Source of the DNA: Takakia lepidozioides
Lineage: Eukaryota > Streptophyta > Takakiopsida > Takakiales > Takakiaceae
Assembly (NCBI GenBank): GCA_030704615.1
Contig: CM060733.1
Location: 56,794,001 to 56,854,000, forward strand
Length of the DNA stretch: 60,000 nt
Direction of reading: 5' to 3'
This document shows positions 55,132 to 60,000 of this stretch, one piece after another. A model generated the notes under the pieces. That model was given only the letters and a program-made list of their open reading frames with translations, did no database searches and was not told where the DNA came from. Position numbers and translations under genes: made by a program. The number at the start of each line of letters is the position of its first letter. The first letter of the stretch is position 1.

Positions 55132-56024
55132 GGTTTACTATTTCATGAGCAGAAACCATGACCATGAGCCATGAGCCGCATGAGCGGTGACTCGAAGTCT
55201 AAGACACGTGGATTTCATGAGCGGACTCCTCCAAATTTGGAAATGCGACAGATTAAACAAGTATTAAAATAATAGTTTTTTTTTATTTGACCTTGCCGTT
55301 TTTGGAAGTTCCACATCCTGTAATGCGGCGAAGATATGTCGTCTGTAACAAGTCCGCTCATGGTTTTTTAGATCCGCTCATGGAAATGATTGACCGTGCA
55401 ACGAGAAATCCAGTATACCACGGCAAAAGGACGTCGCATACTGGCCTGTATAGAGTATTCCGCGGTTTTACATGCCTTAACATTGGAATGAAGTTGACCC
55501 TTCTGCCGCGATTGAACCAATAGAGTCTGCACCAATAGAGTCTGCAATACTTCACAATTCTGTCATCTTCGGGTATTCGGCGGGAAAGATTTGCGACTCA
55601 ACTGGGAAATGCGGTGCCGCATTAGGGCTATGCGAAATTTCTGGGGAGTTTGGTGTTGGCGACGGTCGGCTCCCTGAAGGCTGGGTGCGACTATCTTGCT
55701 ATGACGAAGGCCACATCTACCAGTACCTACGACGTTACTTGGAAATGCGGCACCGCATTTCCTTGCTGGGGGTCGAATGAGGAAATCAAAGTTTGGGAGA
55801 GCAGAAAAACAGGAACCCTCCAACAAACAAAAATACAAGCACGTAGAAACAAAAGTGGATGACATAGTATTATCTTAGTTTGAGCAAAACAGGTTACTGG
55901 TAGGCAAGACATAAGTCCGACCTTTTTGTGGCCAGACTCAGAGGTACTTGCAGCAGTACAGTTCTACTACAACTGAAACTTTGAAAAGGATGGGCGTACC
56001 ATGGTTGGGGACCGCAAGCCAAGC
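55132..56024. other. Left end and subterminal region of MULE copy A
   Basis: Holds the CATGAGC cluster (55,140-55,380) and two GGAAATGCGG-type palindromes: aaatgcggtgccgcatta (about 55,605, half) and ggaaatgcggcaccgcattt (55,741). The array palindrome is therefore also found beside the transposon end, beyond the transposase 3' end. The equivalent of 55,132-55,570 in copy B falls within the N gap. Confidence 0.6.
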
Positions 56025-59000
56025 TCACTGGTCCCCTGGATCCATATTCAGAAGAGTGTGCACCTCTTGGGGGCTCAACCCTGGTGCATGTATGAAGTGA
56101 TGAGTTGTGGAATTACACCGAAGTCTCTTTAGGTACACGTAGTACAGATGCTTGCAAGGGCAGTATGATGCCCCCTTGTTCGCCATGATCTGGAAGTCGG
56201 TGCAATTGCAGGTGGGTAATTCTGAAATGGTGATGGTGTACACCTCATTGCAAACAGCTGAGCCTGCCGTGGCCATCTGATACACACGCCCGAAGCCTGG
56301 TGGGGGCACTTCTGTCGAGCTCTGGATTGTACAGTTCATCCGAAGTGCATTCCCCATCCTTGTCTCGTTCACTTTTGAGGGAGGTCGCCGCCTCTTCGGT
56401 TTCCCCCAACGGTGTGTAGGATGCTTAGAGCTGTCGTGTCCCATTGCTCTTGCTTTCACAGGGGTCGGTGGTGGAGGCTGTGGAAGCGGAAATGGTTGTC
56501 TGGGGATGTCAGTGCGCTGCACCATCCGAAATCCTACGACGGTAAGGGCGTCGGCCTCAACATGACTCAGATCGCAGCCTAGTTCCACCGGCCACACCGG
56601 GGGAGCCTCTGGCATTGTTTGATACCGTACTTGGGCTTTCCATACACGCAAGTCATAATGTCGTGCCTGCAGAACCAAAACTGGGCGGTTGTCGCCTCCG
56701 CAAACTTTGCATGGACAAATCTTCCTGTAAAAGTAGGAACAGGGACAGCCCCATCTGGATTCCTCCTTATCATCTCTAAACAACGTTGTCGTGTATCCAC
56801 TCAAATTGCGGAACACCTACCTCAAAACGACAGCTTTGTGCGAGCAATTTTCCACTGTGACGTAGACACAGTCGTCTCCACAATGGCTTGGCCATACTGC
56901 ATAACAACGGGCAGAATCTGGGGCAAGCGAGCGGTGGGAATTTCTCGCACGGAATCCCTGCTTGAAGGCGATGGTGATCTGGAATTTCTTGGGCTTCCAC
57001 TGCTGGAAGACACATTGTGCGGCAACATGACGGGACCTCGAGGTGCTGTCCGAATGTTCCTGTCGGATCTCCAGGAATCCTCTTCACACCCAGGTTCCTC
57101 TTCAATCCTCCGCCTCACAGGGCGAGTACGGACGTCCCCCTCTAGGTGTTCACCTCTGCGGTGCAGAGGCGTCCCTTTGATCTTCTCTCGCAATGCTGTC
57201 GCCCATTTCAGTGGATTCTTTGACCTCGAAGCTGTTCGTACCAACAATTCCTCCCTGTCCGGCCCAAAGCCCCATTGTTTCCCGCTCAGGAACTTGTAGT
57301 ACGCGGCTTGCTGCATGATTGCTCTATCGATGTCCTCCGTTGTGGCCGTCACTACGTCCACCAGATGTGCGGCAGAAGACGCTCGCCAGGAGGAGTGGAC
57401 TGATTCTGCCATATTCGTGTTCGACATGTCCGTGTCGGAATCCAAGCACCGCTCCTACAAGGACACAAACAATGGTGAGGGACCAATGGAAAGGTCCGTA
57501 ATAGAAAGACAATTGCACGAAAATGACAGCATCATACCTCTCGCATGTACTGTCCGAACTGTCGATACCGGAAATGCCACCACCCCAACCAGCTGTGCAA
57601 GGCTCCCAGATTGGTTGTCTCCACTGCACCTGACGTGTTCCACCAAGCCTCGATGATAGCAAACTTAACCTCCGCATCATCAAATGTGGGTGCATCCTTC
57701 CACGCCGTACAAAGGACACGGTGTTCAGCCTGGAATGAGCTAGCAACAAATTTGGTAGTGTAGTGAGATAGACTCTGCATCCAATGGAATCCACAGGATC
57801 TCTCTTTCCCCTCCATTGGAACATTGGGGTCCTCACCGTACACACGCCGCACCACTGCCCAGTTGGCCTGAGCGTTGTCTGCCATGAATCCTCTGAAATT
57901 GGGCTCTGGCAATCCCGCCCTTGCCATCTGCTCGTTTATGCCCTCCCACAGATGCATCTCCGACTGTGTGTCCTCCCCTTTCATCTCGCAGATTGCAATC
58001 GTCATGAGCCTCTTGGAGTGATAGTCATAAATATGCGAACCTATAGTCACCCACTGATGGTTTATAATTCGCTTGATGTGATCAAACATCACCCAAGCAT
58101 TCGACAAGTTTCCAGTTGTCATGCGAGTGACCAAGTCGACTTCCACTCCCAGGCCCACACGTCGACATTTTAAAAATGTAACAACGATCGGATTCGCTGC
58201 CTTGCCCTGGAAACTTGCTACCTTGGATGTAGTCATATCCAGTCATTCGTTTCACCTCCAGGATTGAGTGCATGTCCGACCCCCGGCCGAACTCCTGCTT
58301 GCAAGATACGATGTGATTCTGCACATTCGGACTACAAACATGCGAGACGGACTCCAACAAGTCAAGCATCTCCTCTTCATTCAAGGGCACTCGGTCTGAA
58401 CCATCTTCAGACATGATTTTTCTAAGAGCAATCTTGTGGGCTGCCTTCAGCTGAATCTGCTTTGGTCTGGCTTTGGGGCTCAATTTCACCTCCTCTTTTA
58501 TGATGTCGTGTGCTTCCTGCACAGCCTCACGCATGTTGCCTCTCGCCAAGGGATGGCAGTGGACCCCCGTGTATGCAAGCTCTAGTCAAGTCCGGGAGCA
58601 AATGGATTACGTAATATTGCTTGGCTCTGCACATGGACATGCACGTCGGTGGTTCTTTGCAATGTGCACACTTGAAAGTACCCGCAGGAGCTTGGCTGGA
58701 GACAATGAATGGATGATGGGTTGTGCCAGCCCAATCCGTCTTTTCTCCGCCCTCCTTTGGAGAGAAAGTGGAAGCAGGCGGGATTGAGGCACCTCAGCTT
58801 CCCCACACAGAGGACGTATCGTACACGAACACCATCAGCAATTTTCGTGCTACTGGTCTTCGTCACACACCAGGGGTGTCCGTCATGCTTTCGATCCATG
58901 TCTGTTAACATCCCTGAGGCTTTGTTTGACGAAGTAACAGGTGGAAACTCGAAGATGACATTGTCATCGACTTCGGGAGGCAGATACATTACCTTCCTGA

Positions 59001-59640
59001 CTGGAAATTTGGCATAGTCGAGAGCAGCAAGCAGCTCGGAGCGAGAACCATCGAGGTGATGTTGTCGTAGGAGCTGCACAATGGACCGGGTTGGAGTTAT
59101 GCTCGAGGTACATGCGTAGCACCTGCAGAGACGTCCATGTCGGATTTGAACGACCGTGTGGAGGACATGGGGACCTCAATGCACTCATCTTCCTTGTCAG
59201 AAATGTCAAATACATCCACACGAGAAGCTATGGAGGGTCTTGATGGTCCAAGTTGGGAATGATTATCGTTGCATACCTCTCTGTTGGCAGTGGCCGCCAG
59301 TCGGTTTCCCGACTCCTTTGTGGATGGTGTGGGTACCGACTGATTCGGAAAGGGAATGGGCATTCCCACAGCTCGGTACAGGATGGTGTCTGATGCGGGT
59401 ACGTGCCATTCGATTCCGCAACCTCCGTCGTTACCTAGCACGGACAATTGGTCTCGTCAACCTGTCCAGGAACATCCTTCCTTTCTTCTTCCAAAATAAA
59501 CTGTGCCCGGTTTGAGCTTGAATTCGGAAAAAAGGTAAGTTTCAGTCACTCTGCAAAGTCCTCCCTCGTTTGGGATCCAGGCTCTCCCAAGTTGCGGAGG
59601 AAAAACAAACTATAGCGTAGGAATTCGGAGCCGTCGAAGA
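56025..59640 (-). pseudogene. MULE-type transposase with SWIM finger, copy A (most complete)
   Basis: Minus strand. The N-terminal region (about 59,447-59,100) has VLGNDGGCGIEWHVPASD. At 58,830-58,700 is a Cys/His cluster RVRYVLCVGKLRCLNPACFH, possibly zinc-binding. The DDE domain (58,236-57,540) has IGSHIYDYHSKRLMTIAI (likely first Asp), FRGFMADNAQANWAVV (second Asp), SCGFHWMQSLSHY and AEVKFAIIEAWWN (possible Glu). An intron of about 80 bp at 57,535-57,455 leads to MAESVHSSWRASSAAHLVD and GKQWGFGPDREELLVR. The C-terminus (56,330-56,130) is a SWIM finger, LPTCNCTDF ... CPCKHLYYVYLKRL. The stop is at 56,025. Frameshifts near 59,090, 58,200, 56,820 and 56,640 break it. Domain order fits MULE transposases. 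Confidence 0.75.
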
Positions 59641-59799
59641 CCGCACGAAGTTGGCAAGCGATAGACTAAGGCTCACAGACACCATGTAAGTGGATCTGTG
59701 GAGTCCATCGACAATGGAAGTCGCACATTGAAGTGGAAAAAAAGTATGTTTCAAGCTACATGCCTGAAGGGGGGAGGTATCTTAGCATGCACCAGTGCG

Positions 59800-60000
59800 C
59801 CGAAAATGCGGCCACCGAGTTCCTCCGGGGGGAAACCTTATACTCTCTAGAACGGAAAGCGGTTGCCGCATCTCCATCCAACAGTACGGTATGTGAAGGT
59901 GGGGGAACGGAAATGCGGTACCGCATTTCCGTTCTGATTGAGAATCATGAACCACGGGACTCAAATGCGGCACGCATTCCGTCCGAGTCGCACCTTCCGA
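59800..60000. repeat. Start of the palindrome array of copy A
   Basis: GGAAATGCGG/CCGCATTTCC type palindromes at about 59,804, 59,854, 59,910 and 59,962 (intervals 50, 56 and 52 bp), with the same spacers as 27,500-27,700 of copy B (gaaacctttatactctc; cggtatgtgaaggtgg; attgagaatcatgaac). The array runs out of the window. Confidence 0.85.

Larger units (their letters stand above)
55132..60000. mobile_element. Mutator-like element, copy A (left part)
   Basis: The left terminus reads TTTACTATTTCATGAGC at about 55,135-55,151, the inverted form of the ends at 42,480 and 50,540. CATGAGC words follow to 55,380, palindromes at 55,600-55,760, a minus-strand transposase, and the start of the palindrome array at 59,800. 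The sequence leaves the window before the expected cargo gene. Over 4 kb it is close to identical to copy B. Confidence 0.75.

Overview
The window is a repeat-dominated stretch of a streptophyte (plant-lineage) nuclear genome. The evidence is GT-AG introns, a nepenthesin-type plant aspartic protease, Ty3/gypsy and LINE retroelements, and Mutator-like (MULE) DNA transposons with SWIM-finger transposases. The mix and style of the Ty3 sequences would suit a charophyte alga such as Chara, but that is an inference from memory and not proven here. Only one ordinary host-type gene is seen: a four-exon aspartic protease on the minus strand at 4.4-7.3 kb.

Layout. 0-0.56 kb: end of a MULE copy. 0.57-1.29 kb: four copies of a 181-bp tandem repeat. 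4.4-7.3 kb: aspartic protease. 8.1-8.4 kb: Ty3 integrase remnant. 9.2-13.7 kb: a LINE (RT, chromodomain, RNase H, CCHC) with a 1.5-kb internal inversion. A Ty3 element on the minus strand (13.68-22.54 kb) is inserted into its RT gene; it carries RT, RNase H, integrase and a long extra 3' coiled-coil ORF. A 500-N gap follows. 23.04-38.08 kb: a large MULE ('copy B') with a decayed transposase on the minus strand, an array of about 30 near-perfect palindromes spaced about 53 bp, a diverging multi-exon plus-strand gene, further palindromes, a head-to-head pair of paralogous unknown genes, and a terminus. 38.1-52.9 kb: a scrambled nest. An older copy of the accessory gene ('D') was broken by a Ty3 element, that Ty3 element was hit by another MULE ('copy C') with an 11-bp target duplication, and about 7 kb was then inverted between palindromic arrays. 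52.9-55.1 kb: nothing recognisable. 55.13-60 kb: another MULE ('copy A'), running off the window.

The most interesting system is the MULE cargo. It is a gene whose protein combines a ParB/Srx-like motif (DGNHRLLAW) with a beta-class amino-DNA-methyltransferase-like module, whose DPPY-type motif reads DIPDG and whose SAM motif reads DLICGTGGAS. It sits next to dense, helically phased arrays of about 22-bp palindromes whose two central bases are almost always a pyrimidine-purine step. Each transposon lineage has its own palindrome sequence but the same architecture, and the palindromes also sit in introns of the gene. ParB proteins and DNA methyltransferases are both palindrome readers, so a parS-like or methylation-mark system carried by a transposon is a reasonable hypothesis. 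It is inferred, not shown.
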